A stretch of DNA of 64,000 nt from Liolophura sinensis (Eukaryota > Mollusca > Polyplacophora > Chitonida > Chitonidae): contig NC_088304.1 of NCBI RefSeq assembly GCF_032854445.1, forward strand, positions 29,209,732 to 29,273,731, written 5' to 3'. The notes beneath the pieces were generated by a model, which made no database searches, was not told the origin of the DNA, and saw nothing but the letters and a program-made list of their open reading frames with translations. Numbering within the stretch: the first letter of the stretch is position 1; the number at the start of each line of letters is the position of its first letter. This document shows positions 25,206 to 53,029 of the stretch, piece after piece. A program made the translations under genes and the position numbers.

Positions 25206-25612
25206 ATTCTGCAGAGATTTAAACAAGATATGCCTATATTTCAATAAGCTGCTGACAAAGTTAACAATAACAGTGCCTGAACTGAAGAGAAAGTTTGCGT
25301 TGGGCAAAGAGAGAAAGTAAGTCGGTCAGTGGTACCACCATGGAGAACTGTTACATAGCCCAAGTCCGATAGTGTTGTTGTAGTACATGTATTTTGTTAT
25401 TGTTGTTGGCCTGTTCTTCGCTCAATGTCGGGTGCCGTTACATGTAAATAATGATACTTCGTTCACAATAAATGACTCATATGTGCGTATACATTCGTTA
25501 ATGCCCAGTGTGTATACTTACTTGATGGGTTACGAGAAGAAAGCTGTTGAATTAATGAAAATCTCGACGAAACGTAAACGAGAACAGCATTCGCCGGAGC
25601 TGCTGAGGGCTT

Positions 25613-25627
25613 GTTGCTATGGGAAAC
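25613..25627. promoter_or_regulatory. RFX X-box-like motif
   Basis: The sequence gttgctatgggaaac fits the imperfect inverted repeat RYYNYY-N3-RRNRAC bound by RFX factors, which drive ciliary genes in animals. It is 719 bp from the DRC2 start codon and 232 bp from the ASPDH start codon. A ciliary target such as DRC2 makes the match plausible, but a 15-bp degenerate motif can arise by chance. Confidence 0.5.
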
Positions 25628-25858
25628 AAACCGGAAGACAGGATCTGTAAGCAAAAGAGGTTATGTACTTTTTGTGTTTGTTAAAAATTATTGTACATAA
25701 TGTTATATATTTATGATCAATTTAATAATAATTAATAATATTCATTTGTAAAACAGAGAGCTATCTAACGTAAAGCTTCTAAACACGAATATTTAGGTTA
25801 TGGTTAGAGAGTAACACGGAAGCGATCACATGGCGGGAAAGCTGTAGCGGAGTTGACG

Positions 25859-43389
<17,531 letters not shown>

Positions 43390-44309
43390 TACTAGTCAGC
43401 TATGTCAGAGTCACAACGACGTTTTACTTACTATGGAAGGACAAAAGAATCCTTTGACAACCTAGAATTTGGGAAAGTAAACATAATAGAATTGTTTACT
43501 CTGGTTTTTACCTGCAGATATATTCAAGAGATATGTAATTTGTTAATGCCTGTATTGTTGCATGTTCACATTTATAAATCATGTATTCCATGTCTGTTCA
43601 GAACAACAGGCATTGACTGCTGAAAACTAGGGAGAGTTCACTAACAGAAAATCTGACAAGTCAAAAAGGTTTCTGTTCTTCTGCTGATGTGGGTAGAAAG
43701 TTCACAGTGATGTGAAACACCAGTCATTCAATCATTCATTCTCACTGGCAAAGGAAACCCATGATATGTCCAACAGCTGCACCATGACCTCATTTTATTG
43801 ATGTCAGACGATCCTATCACAACTCCTCATGATGACATCACAGAACTAGGGTAGAAATTTATATGTTGTGACGTAGTAGATGTCACGCTACTATAGATTT
43901 TTGATGTAACAATGGCTGAGGCTCTGCTTCACACTAGCGCCACCTAATGGGATCAAAAAATATAGTGCCTCTACAGTTTATGACAGCTATATATCATAAA
44001 CTTTGTGGTTGAGGAAATTGTTGAATCAACAAGCTCTACCAGCACTTGGGATCGAGGCAACATCTTCACCAATCTGTTTTTTGTTGTATCTTGGGCCTGA
44101 AAAGGATGGCAAGTATTAATATAGGATAATAAAGGATGGCATGTATTAATATGATATGGTGTGTTATTTATTAATGAATATCCATTAACCACATGAATAC
44201 ACATCGAACAGGTGTGGTTAGATAAAGCCTTCTCATGGCATACAGCAGAAGGCCTAGCAGTTCAGCACAGTGGTATGCCTTAGGGGAAACTTTTTAATAT
44301 TTTTGAATC
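43390..44309. other. 3' flank of ASPDH, no gene seen
   Basis: Should hold the ASPDH 3' UTR. 'aataaa' at about 44128 is a possible polyadenylation signal, but nothing else supports it. A 26-bp 'ataaaggatggcatgtattaa' type duplication lies at about 44103-44160. Confidence 0.35.
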
Positions 44310-44525
44310 AGTGACTGAACTTTTTTTGGGCATGCACGTGTTGGGTGGGATTTTGCCCAAACCTTATCTTGACCTGGTATTTTTGGGCATGCATGAGTTG
44401 GGTGGGATTTTGCCCAAATTTTGTCTTGACCTAAGCTGGTATTTTTGGGCATGCATGTATTGGGTGGGAGTTTGCCCAAATCGTATCTTGACCTGAGCTG
44501 GTGTTTTTGGGCATGCATGTAGTAC
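44310..44525. repeat. Tandem repeat, ~67-bp unit, ~3 copies
   Basis: The unit carries 'tttttgggcatgcatg', 'ttgggtgggattttgcccaa' and 'atcttgacctgagctgg'. The open frames on both strands are array products. 'gggattttgccca' is a weak hairpin. Confidence 0.9.
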
Positions 44526-44754
44526 ATTGTTCTGCGATAAAGAATTAGTGTACAAATTTTAAACTTCGTATAGCAAAGCATTTTAACTTTATCTGTGTTT
44601 GAATTTTTGACTTAAGTTTTAAGACGCTTGGTAAATATGGGCGCTGGTCATAATCTTGGTCATAGTCTTCACCATCGGTGAAGGAATGAATGGAGCTAGA
44701 TAAATTGAGAAACAAGAGCCCTCAACTGCCAGCAAGATACTGGCACAGAAAGAA
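44526..44754. other. Spacer between two arrays
   Basis: Unique sequence carrying the first copy of the block 'ctcaactgccagcaagatac', which is reused inside the following array. Confidence 0.4.
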
Positions 44755-46034
44755 AATCGTATATTCTGCTCCCCTTACCTCGGGTCGTGCATTCTGCTCC
44801 CATTATCACAGGTGGTGTATTCTGCTCCCATTATCACTGTTTGTGTATTCTGCTCCCATTATCACTGGTGGTGTATTCTGCTCCCTTTATCACTGGTGGT
44901 GTATTCTGCTCCCATTATCACTGGTCGTGTATTCTGCTCCCCTTATCACTGGTGGTGTATTCTGCTCCCCTTATCACTGGTCGGGTATTCTGCTCCCCTT
45001 ATCACTGGTCGGGTATTCTGCTCCCATTATCACTGGTCGTGTATTCTGCTCCCTTTATCACTGGTGGTGTATTCTGCTCCCTTTATCACTGGTGGTGTAT
45101 TCTGCTCCCTCAACTGCCAGCAAGACACTGGCACAGAAAGAAAATCGTATATTCTGCTCCCCTTACCTCGGGTCGTGCATTCTGCTCCCATTATCACAGG
45201 TGGTGTATTCTGCTCCCATTATCACTGTTTGTGTATTCTGCTCCCATTATCACTGGTGGTGTATTCTGCTCCCTTTATCACTGGTGGTGTATTCTGCTCC
45301 CATTATCACTGGTCGTGTATTCTGCTCCCCTTATCACTGGTGGTGTATTCTGCTCCCATTATCACTGGTGGTGTATTCTGCTCCCTTTATCACTGGTGGT
45401 GTATTCTGCTCCCTTTATCACTGGTGGTGTATTCTGCTCCCTTTATCACTGGTGGTGTATTCTGCTCCCTTTATCACTGGTCGTGTATTCTGCTCCCCTT
45501 ATCACTGGTCGGGTATTCTGCTCCCCTTATCACTGGTGGTGTATTCTGCTCCCATTATCACTGGTGGTGTATTCTGCTCCCTTTATCACTGGTGGTGTAT
45601 TCTGCTCCCTTTATCACTGGTGGTGTATTCTGCTCCCTCAACTGCCAGCAAGACACTGGCACAGAAAGAAAATCGTATATTCTGCTCCCCTTACCTCGGG
45701 TCGTGCATTCTGCTCCCATTATCACAGGTGGTGTATTCTGCTCCCATTATCACTGTTTGTGTATTCTGCTCCCATTATCACTGGTGGTGTATTCTGCTCC
45801 CTTTATCACTGGTGGTGTATTCTGCTCCCATTATCACTGGTCGTGTATTCTGCTCCCCTTATCACTGGTGGTGTATTCTGCTCCCTTTATCACTGGTGGT
45901 GTATTCTGCTCCCATTATCACTGGTCGTGTATTCTGCTCCCCTTATCACTGGTGGTGTATTCTGCTCCCTTTATCACTGGTCGTGTATTCTGCTCCCCTT
46001 ATCACTGGTCGTGTATTCTCCTCTCATTATCACT
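44755..46034. repeat. Minisatellite, 28-bp unit, ~45 copies, open in all three plus-strand frames
   Basis: The unit is 'gtattctgctcccattatca' plus 'ctggtggt'. A non-unit block ('ctcaactgccagcaaga...') recurs at 44721, 45109 and 45637, defining two higher-order blocks of 388 and 528 bp. Because 28 leaves remainder 1 on division by 3, all three frames read the same 28-residue repeat (VYSAPIITGG, VFCSHYHWW, CILLPLSLV), giving overlapping frames of 448, 507 and 414 residues. These are judged artefacts of the array. Confidence 0.97.
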
Positions 46035-46174
46035 GACAACCATGAAAGCGAATTAAGCGAAAAATTCGGAATAAGGCGTTTCATAACAATCAGATCACAT
46101 AGATACATGGTTGTCATGGTGTGGCAAGTTCACTTAAAACCATCCCTTCATGTGGAGATCGTTTTCCTCTTCCC

Positions 46175-47010
46175 ATGCACAAGCCAACACTCGAGTTGGC
46201 AAAATATCCCCTGTATGGTGCTACCTGCTGGACCGCCCATGCATAATCCAACACTCGTGTTGACTAAATATCCCCTGTATGGTGCTACCTGCCGGACCGC
46301 CCATGCATAAGCCAACACTCGAGTTGGCAAAATATTCCCTGTATGGTGCTACCTGCTGGACCGCCCATGCATAAGCCAACACTGGTGATGACCAAATATT
46401 ACTTGTTTGGTGCTACCTGCTGGGCCGCCCATGCATAAGCCAACACTCGTGTTGACAAAATATTCCCTGTATGGTGCTACCTGCTGGACCGCCCATGCAT
46501 AAGCCAACACTCGTGTTGACTAAATATTCCCTATATGGCGCTACCTGCTGGACCGCCCATGCATAAGCCAACACTCGTGTTGACAAAATATTCCCTATAT
46601 GGCGCTACCTGGTGGAATGCCCATGCATAAGCCAACACTCGTGTTGACAAAATATTCCGTTTGGTGCTACGTGCTAGGCCGCCCATGTATAAGCCAACAC
46701 TCGTGTTGACGAAATATTCCCTGTTTGGTGCTACCTGCTGGACCGCCCATGCATAAGCCAACACTTGTGTTGACAAAATATTCCCTGTTTGGTGCTACCT
46801 GCTGGACCGCCCATGCATAAGCCAACACTCATGTTGACGAAATATTCCCTCTTTGTTGCTACGTGCTAGGCCGCCCATGCATAAGCCAACACTCGTGTTG
46901 ACGAAATATCCCCTGTTTGGTGCTACCTGCTGGACCGCCCATGCATAAGCCAATACTCGTGTTGACAAAATATTCCCTATTTGGTGCTACCTGCAGGACT
47001 GCCCATCACT
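46175..47010. repeat. Minisatellite, 64-bp unit, ~13 copies
   Basis: The unit is 'cgcccatgcataagccaaca', 'ctcgtgttgacaaaatattc', 'cctgtatggtgctacctgct', 'ggac'. A period of 64 bp is seen, for example, from 46231 to 46295. It follows the 28-bp array after 140 bp of unique DNA. Minus-strand open frames (LAYAWAVRQVAP) are array products. Confidence 0.95.
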
Positions 47011-47094
47011 TTACCAAACGCTTTTAATACTTTCTTAGTTTTTTGGTGGGTTGTGTTATGCGTTGTTTTGTGAATTGGCCATGCGATTATTGAC

Positions 47095-47350
47095 ATGGAA
47101 CGTCCTTATTGGTTGATGGCTGATTGACGGCTGGTATACGACTGTCATGGAACGTCCTTATTGGTTGACGGCTGGTATACGATTGTAATGGAACGTCTTT
47201 ATTGGTTGTCGGCTGGTATACGATTGTAATGGAACGTCTTTATTGGTTGTCGGCTGGTATACGACTGTCATGGAACGTTCTTATTGGTTGATGGCTGGTA
47301 TGTGACTGTCATGAAACGTCCTTTTTGATTGACGGCTGGTATACGAATGT
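47095..47350. repeat. Minisatellite, 41-bp unit, ~6 copies
   Basis: 'ggctggtat' recurs at 47129, 47170, 47211, 47252, 47293 and 47334. The unit is 'ggctggtatacgactgtcat' plus 'ggaacgtccttattggttgac'. Its core is shared with the 62-bp array at 8531. Confidence 0.94.
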
Positions 47351-47697
47351 CTGTTTCGACGGATAGATTTCAAGGTTTCAGCTGTTCTCAAGATTTCTTC
47401 AATTCTCAAACTTTCCAACATTTTAAAGATTTCCAAGATTCAACTTCCCACAGGTTTCAATATTGCTATGGTGTTCCTTTTTTCAAATGTTCCTAGGTTT
47501 TCACTAGTCTTTGTGGCCTCAAGGTTTTCACTGATTTCGGCGCTTCACCCATGTCACGGCTATTCATCGGTCTCAAGGACTTGTGAACGTGTACAGTGCC
47601 AGATTACAGATTTCCACCTTGTAGAACCTCTAGCCTGTCCCTGGTGGTAAGTGATGGTAAACCAGTTTTGGTATCTGCAGAACCGAATACCAGCTTC
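47351..47697. other. Non-coding stretch, a weak exon-like frame only
   Basis: A frame at 47468-47650 ends beside a donor-like 'tggtaagtgatgg', but no family match, acceptor or neighbouring exon supports it. Confidence 0.3.
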
Positions 47698-47770
47698 AAA
47701 CGGGCATTACTATAATCGGACATTGCTATAATCGGGCATTGCTATAATCAGGCATTGCTATAATAGATCA
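47698..47770. repeat. Short tandem repeat, ~18-bp unit, 4 copies
   Basis: Copies of 'cgggcattgctataat' with c/a and a/g changes, ending in two 'aatagata' copies. Confidence 0.85.
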
Positions 47771-47780
47771 TAATAGATAC

Positions 47781-48112
47781 GACATTGACACAAGGTCCCC
47801 AAGTATGTGGCCTATGCTGAGCGCCAAATGAGGTACATTTAGCACCTAGATAACAGATTGAACCGTGGATCAACAGTAGGCCTACCATTTGCAAGGTAGA
47901 GGGTCTAACCACTACCCACTGTTACTGGTCAGAGTAATGAAGAAGACGTAGGGAAGAAATGTTGTATTCAATTGACCGTGTTTCAAGAAAGCAGCAACTG
48001 TGTACGCGGAAACTGTACTAATTTACCATTACAACGACATTTGTGATCTACAGATGATTCAGTCATGCCTACTCCAGCACATTATATTTTGCCATTCATT
48101 GAGTCTTGCAAC
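47781..48112 (-). mobile_element. tRNA-related dispersed repeat (second SINE type), copy A
   Basis: Homologous over about 320 bp to 49193-49506. Read on the minus strand it has 'gtgggtagtggttagaccct', an A-box-like segment of a tRNA, followed by about 200 bp of unrelated body. Shared phrases include 'catttgtgatctac' and 'cagagtaatgaag'. Confidence 0.7.
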
Positions 48113-49192
48113 GATAATCCCATTTGTGTCTTTCTTTCTCGTCGGTAACTTCTTGATTAGGAGAACACGCAGTGGATACATATAAATCCGAATTTCTTCA
48201 TGCCGGAAAGAAGATTTTTGAATGTGTAGGCTTTGAGGTTCGATCGCAAAAGAGCCTAGAGATTGCCAAATTGCGTCAAACTAAACCGCAAAACTGTAGC
48301 CGTATTTATCCGCACGATAAATATGCCAAGGCTTCAGGGTATTCACAATGAGGTCGACACCACCTTCAGTCTGTGGGAAGAAATCATTCCTTATTTAGCC
48401 CGAAGTAAATCGTGCTGTACATTTTGGAACATATAGACCATTGATATAACAGGACAATTGGTATTGTATATAGCAGCCTGAGAAATGATGTGTCATGTTT
48501 AGGCTTATCACAAGGTCTCCACTGGTCTCCAGGTTTCGAGTTCGAACTCTTTTGTCGCTAAAGGTAAAAAGGGCCTAACTCTATCAAGTGAAAAATGATA
48601 TAGGCAACCTACTGAGCACTTATCTCGCCGTGTTCAAGAGACACAATTGACGCCTCTCTCCTACAGAAACTTCGCGAGATCCATCGTTCGTCAACTCTAA
48701 ATTACTTCCTTTGAAACTTTTTCCAGACGCCTCTGGTATAGTAAATGTGATCAATAAAAGTTACTTTATATTTTTGATTGGTTACGTGATAGGGCCTACA
48801 GTAGGTTTTTTTACGTTTGGCCATAAAATACTTCGAACTTGAACTTGCCAATTAATTCTTACGTGAAAATGTATAAATGTATAAATGATAGTAACAGATT
48901 AGCATAGTTTTGGATACAATTTTAACGGAATGATACTGATCAACCATTAAACGCATCTTACAAGAATGAATCAAACCGCATAAACGAATCTTTATGGTGG
49001 TCAAGATTTCACCCAATGAATAGCGGAGTAATGATTTATTTGTTTAATTTGTTTGGTTGGGATTTAACTTCGCTTTCAACATTATTTCAGACGACGTCTC
49101 CTTGTAGGAGGCGGGAGCCCAAAAACGCCGATGTATTTATAGTCCTGGCTCACTGGAATGCAACTCCGAAGACACCAACGCGTCTCCCAGTC
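48113..49192. other. Non-coding stretch, nothing recognised
   Basis: No splice-supported frame. One 'gtttcgagttcgaactctttt' phrase at about 48532 is tRNA box-B-like, but no tRNA fold surrounds it. Confidence 0.35.
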
Positions 49193-49506
49193 ACATTGAC
49201 ATAGGTCTACAAGTACGTGGCCTCTGCTGAGCACTAAACGAGGTACATGTACATATAGTACCTAGATTGCGGACTGAATCGTGCGTCTATAATATTTGTG
49301 AGGCAGACGCTCTAACCACTACCCCACCGTTGCTGGTCCGAGTAATGAAGTAGTAGTTGTATTCAGCTGATCGTGTTGCAAGAAAAAGCAACAGCTGAGT
49401 ACACGGAAACTGTGGAAACCATTTACTACGGCAACATTTGTGATCTACGGAAGATTCATTTATGACTATTCCAGCACGGTGTATTTTGTCATTGTTTGAG
49501 TCCGAG
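49193..49506 (-). mobile_element. tRNA-related dispersed repeat (second SINE type), copy B
   Basis: On the minus strand it has 'ggggtagtggttagagcgtc', 'tgcctcac' and 'cgcacgattcagtccg', resembling tRNA A and B boxes at about the right distance. It is less decayed than copy A. Confidence 0.72.
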
Positions 49507-50104
49507 AGATGTAAGGCCAATTCCTGAGCTACGCACGTTTTCACATGTTTGAAAGTGTTTGATAAAAATATTTGTCAAAGATAATTCAGGGCTTTAGATT
49601 ACGCTAATTTGGGCACACGCAGTATTAAAAGTTTGGCTTGAATTTGGGAGTATTCAAAATTTAAAGGCACTTTGTTATCTTGTTATTAACTGGTAAAATT
49701 TGTTATTTAAGACGAATATCTTTGTTTTCTACATTTAATGAAGTGAAAACATTCAGACCTTTAAGATGGATATTTTGAAAAGTTTATATTGTCTGAGTAT
49801 GTAAGCTGGATAAACCCAGGTATATGTATATGTCTTGTAAACGGGGTAATTTGACACGATCAGCTGTTCCAAATCCCATTTGTTGATATTCCCGAATACA
49901 AGAGAATCTGTCAAATATTTAAGCCGTTTATAGAAGTGTGCGTACAGTGTGAACATAATCCTTTGACGGCTGACAACATATAAAGTAACAAATCAAGGTA
50001 CATAGTATAAAGGGAGAAAAGTCTGTACGTGAGAACTGTTTGTTTGTCCTTGGATTTTCACCACTATCGTTCATAGACTGCACCATCGACATCTCATCTG
50101 CTGA
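49507..50104. other. Non-coding stretch, nothing recognised
   Basis: AT-rich DNA. Short open frames show no family resemblance. Confidence 0.35.
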
Positions 50105-50470
50105 GAGCTTTGCTGAGACGTAAGAAATTGAGTGTGGAGTGTCCGAAAAAAATGCGCATGCTGATAATGCAAATGAAGCAATGTTTTGGCCTGAGGACAT
50201 AAGAATCTGAGTGTGGAGTGCCTGAAAAAAATGCGCATGCTGAAAATGCAAATGAAGCAATGTTGATGGCCTGAGGACATAAAAATGCAAATGAAGCAAT
50301 GATTATGTCCAAGGACATAAAAAATTGAGTGTGGAGTGTCCGAAAAAAATGCGTATGCTGATAATGCAAATGAAGCAATGATTTTGGCCTGAGGACATAC
50401 GAATCTGAGTCTGGAGTGTCCGAAAAAAAATACGTATGCTGATAATGCAAATGAGGCAATGATTTCGAGC
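50105..50470. repeat. Irregular tandem repeat, ~80-bp unit, ~5 copies
   Basis: The unit carries 'gtggagtgtccgaaaaaaat', 'gcgcatgctgataatgcaaa', 'tgaagcaatg' and 'ggcctgaggacata'. One copy is truncated near 50280. Minus-strand frames (HAHFFRTLHTQ) are array products. Confidence 0.9.
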
Positions 50471-51479
50471 ACTACACTACCCTAATCAAACAAATCCATG
50501 GTAGATTTCTACTACATAGGCTCTATTCATTCATCCGTGATTCTTACATAGAACAAAGATAATACTTGGGTGAGAACTGGCACTATAGTTGTTTTAATAT
50601 GCAATACCGATTAGCTTAAGTGATATGGTTTCAGAAGTGAAAAAAAAAAACGCTCCAAAATACTAATATGTTGGTTGATAATAAATACTTACGGTGTTCA
50701 GTCTCAACGACAAAATCAGTTTATATCTGACTATCGTCCATCTGATTATGGAGTCAAAGAATTGTTATCAAATATTTGGAAGCCGTCTTCAAAATGTAGA
50801 TAAAATAATACCTTCATTTGTCACAAATATAAACAAAAGAAACTACACACGTACATGCACTTCTGTATACATTTAGGCTAAAATGCAGTCTCGGATAAAA
50901 ATACATAATCTTCGAAAATACTGAAAAATAAGGAGTAATTCATCAAAACCTAATTTGGCTATAGCAGATCTTTAAAAATGCCAAACTGGTAAAAAAAGAA
51001 GGCATTAGTTGAGACATGCAGTCGTACATGAGGTTGTCGTAGGCTAACGCACGTTTGGTTGTATTAATACCGGATCTCATTTTTGACCAGCAGGTATAGT
51101 AAAATATGAACTTTAATTACCTTTTGGGGGAAATCACTTTACTCCGTAACATTCAGGAAATTGATGTAATAATCTATCCTGTTTATATAAATTTAGTTTA
51201 GCCCGATATCACACGGCTTTGTTTTTCAGTGAATACTCTAATTTCTTACTGATTGTGAACATGGCACGAACACACGACTAAAGTACAAAACCCTGCTTCG
51301 TCAGGAAGAGTCATCTCTCTATAATGTCATCATTGAACAGTTCTTCAAAATAACAACGTTTTGAGTATGAACACAAACTATGAGCATCTGAGATGAATTT
51401 TACCATGTGTTAAAAGGAAAAGACCTTTAAAAATAGAAGTAGGCATCGCTTAATATACAACTTGAAACTATGCATAAAT
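50471..51479. other. Non-coding stretch, nothing recognised
   Basis: No gene, RNA or repeat family was recognised. Confidence 0.35.
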
Positions 51480-51841
51480 ATACTTTCATTTTTTTTTTTA
51501 GATTTTTGTGGAGAGAGATAAAGGCGTTCAGACGTTTGAATTCTAAGGTGGGCTTTACGGACTGTAAGAGTTTAGGAACTCTGACGTCAGAGGAAGATTT
51601 TCCAACTTTAATCACGACCCTGAGTGTCGGAATACCTCTTTTTACCCACGACTAAAAGATGCTGAAATAATGTTCCCAAAAATCCCTTTCTTCTGGTCAA
51701 CATCAGGGAAAAAGGTGATGTGACGTCAGAGTTCCTATATACCGTTAGTATGGCTCATAAAGCTCACTGCAGAATTCAAATATTTGGATGCCTTTCAACA
51801 CTTTTCAAAAAATCTAAAAAAAATAAATGAAAGTATTTTTA
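51480..51841. mobile_element. Foldback / MITE-like element, ~120-bp inverted arms
   Basis: The left arm starts 'tactttcattttttttttta' and has 'gtttgaattctaaggtgggc' and 'aggaactctgacgtcag'. The right arm, reverse-complemented, starts 'tactttcatttatttttttt' and has 'atttgaattctgcagtgagc' and 'aggaactctgacgtcac'. The central part is about 120 bp with no open frame. Confidence 0.8.
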
Positions 51842-52320
51842 CCCATGATTTTCAGTTGTCGGTATGGTGAACCTTACTTCACATTTTAGCTTTCTTTTAT
51901 TTTAAGTGTTGACAAAGATGATATATGTTCGTGTGCCACATATGGGCAACAAAAGGTCTTTTCAGATATAACATCTCTTATCGGTATGGTCAGAAACATT
52001 AAGGGGTCTGCTTCGCCTGGGGCGAATATAACCTGTCTCTGTGTTGACAAAAGATAAAATAGGTCTATATTTAAATGTCTCATATATAGCTACAGAAATC
52101 CTTCAAGATATTTTAAACTCCTTTTTGGGTATGAACAGAAACGTTGAAGGATCTCCATGAGTTTCCTCCAGGAAGAATCACATATTCTTCGCTCGGACGA
52201 ATGTAACATTTTATCTCTGTGTTAATTGACAAAGATAAAATATCTTGGAAAGCATCAATCCAAGAAGTCTAAGGCTATTGTTACATCTCGTAAAAGATAG
52301 AATATACGGGTTGGCCTATA
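51842..52320. other. Non-coding stretch, nothing recognised
   Basis: Carries two loosely similar segments ('gacaaagatgatatatg', 'gacaaagataaaatatc') suggesting an old duplication. 'ttttatttt' at about 51893 could be a minus-strand polyadenylation signal but is 1.1 kb from the SWAP70 stop. Confidence 0.3.
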
Positions 52321-52815
52321 TGTGTCAGTAGCTGTGGGACCTGCACTGTGTCCAGCATGCTATCGGCATTCATTTTGTCAGGGGATGTCTATGACATTCA
52401 AGCAACTACAGCAGCCTGTATGTGTCAGTAGCTGTGGGACCTGCACTGTGTCCAGCATGCTATCGGCATTCATTTTGTCAGGGGATGTCTATGACATACA
52501 AGCAACTACAGCAGCCTTTATGTGTCGGTAGCTGTGGGACCTGCACTGTGTCCAGCATGCTATCGGCATTCATTTTGTCAGGGGATGTCTATAACATACA
52601 AGCAACTACAGCAGCCTTTATGAGTCGGTAGCTGTGGGACCTGCACTGTGTCCAGCATGCTATCGGCATTCATTTTGTCAGGGGATGTGTATGACATACA
52701 AGCAACTACAGCAGCCTATATGCGTCGGTAGCTGTGGGACCTGCACTGTGTCCAGCATGTTATCGACATTCATTTTGTAAGGGGATGTGTATGACATACA
52801 AGCAACTACAGCATA
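52321..52815. repeat. Minisatellite, exactly 100-bp unit, 5 copies
   Basis: Units start at 52321, 52421, 52521, 52621 and 52721 with 'tgtgtcagtagctgtgggac' and end 'aagcaactacagcagcct'. Copies differ at only a few bases, so the array is young. It lies just 3' of the SWAP70-like gene. Frames of 69 residues shifted by 100 bp are array products. Confidence 0.96.
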
Positions 52816-53029
52816 CTTAATTTGGTACATTCGCAAGTTTTTGAACAATCACATTTATCTTATATGGACAAAAAGGGCACAGTCGGTTGTGAATCTCTGA
52901 TTTTTCACATGAATCTCACGGCGGAACAAAATTGAATTAGTCCTCCACATTTAAACATGTCCATTTTGCTTTGAGGAAGTATGAAAGTGTGAAGTTTATA
53001 GAGGTGAAAGATGAGAGCCAGAAAGCAAA

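Larger units (their letters stand above)
24895..25858. promoter_or_regulatory. Shared 5' region between DRC2 (minus) and ASPDH (plus)
   Basis: The two start codons are 964 bp apart and point away from each other. The interval holds both 5' UTRs and the promoters, with no other gene. It contains an X-box-like motif (25613-25627), a forkhead-like 'taaaca' at 25220-25225, and one arm of a foldback element (about 25081-25205). No TATA box is evident for either gene. Confidence 0.7.

Noticed and set aside
44690-46310. Three overlapping plus-strand open frames of 414-507 residues
   Set aside because: They read the 28-bp tandem repeat in each of the three frames and give the same periodic sequence. 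There is no conserved domain and no independent support.
47468-47650. Possible exon ending at tggtaagtgatgg
   Set aside because: Only a donor-like motif. No homologous family and no partner exon found nearby.
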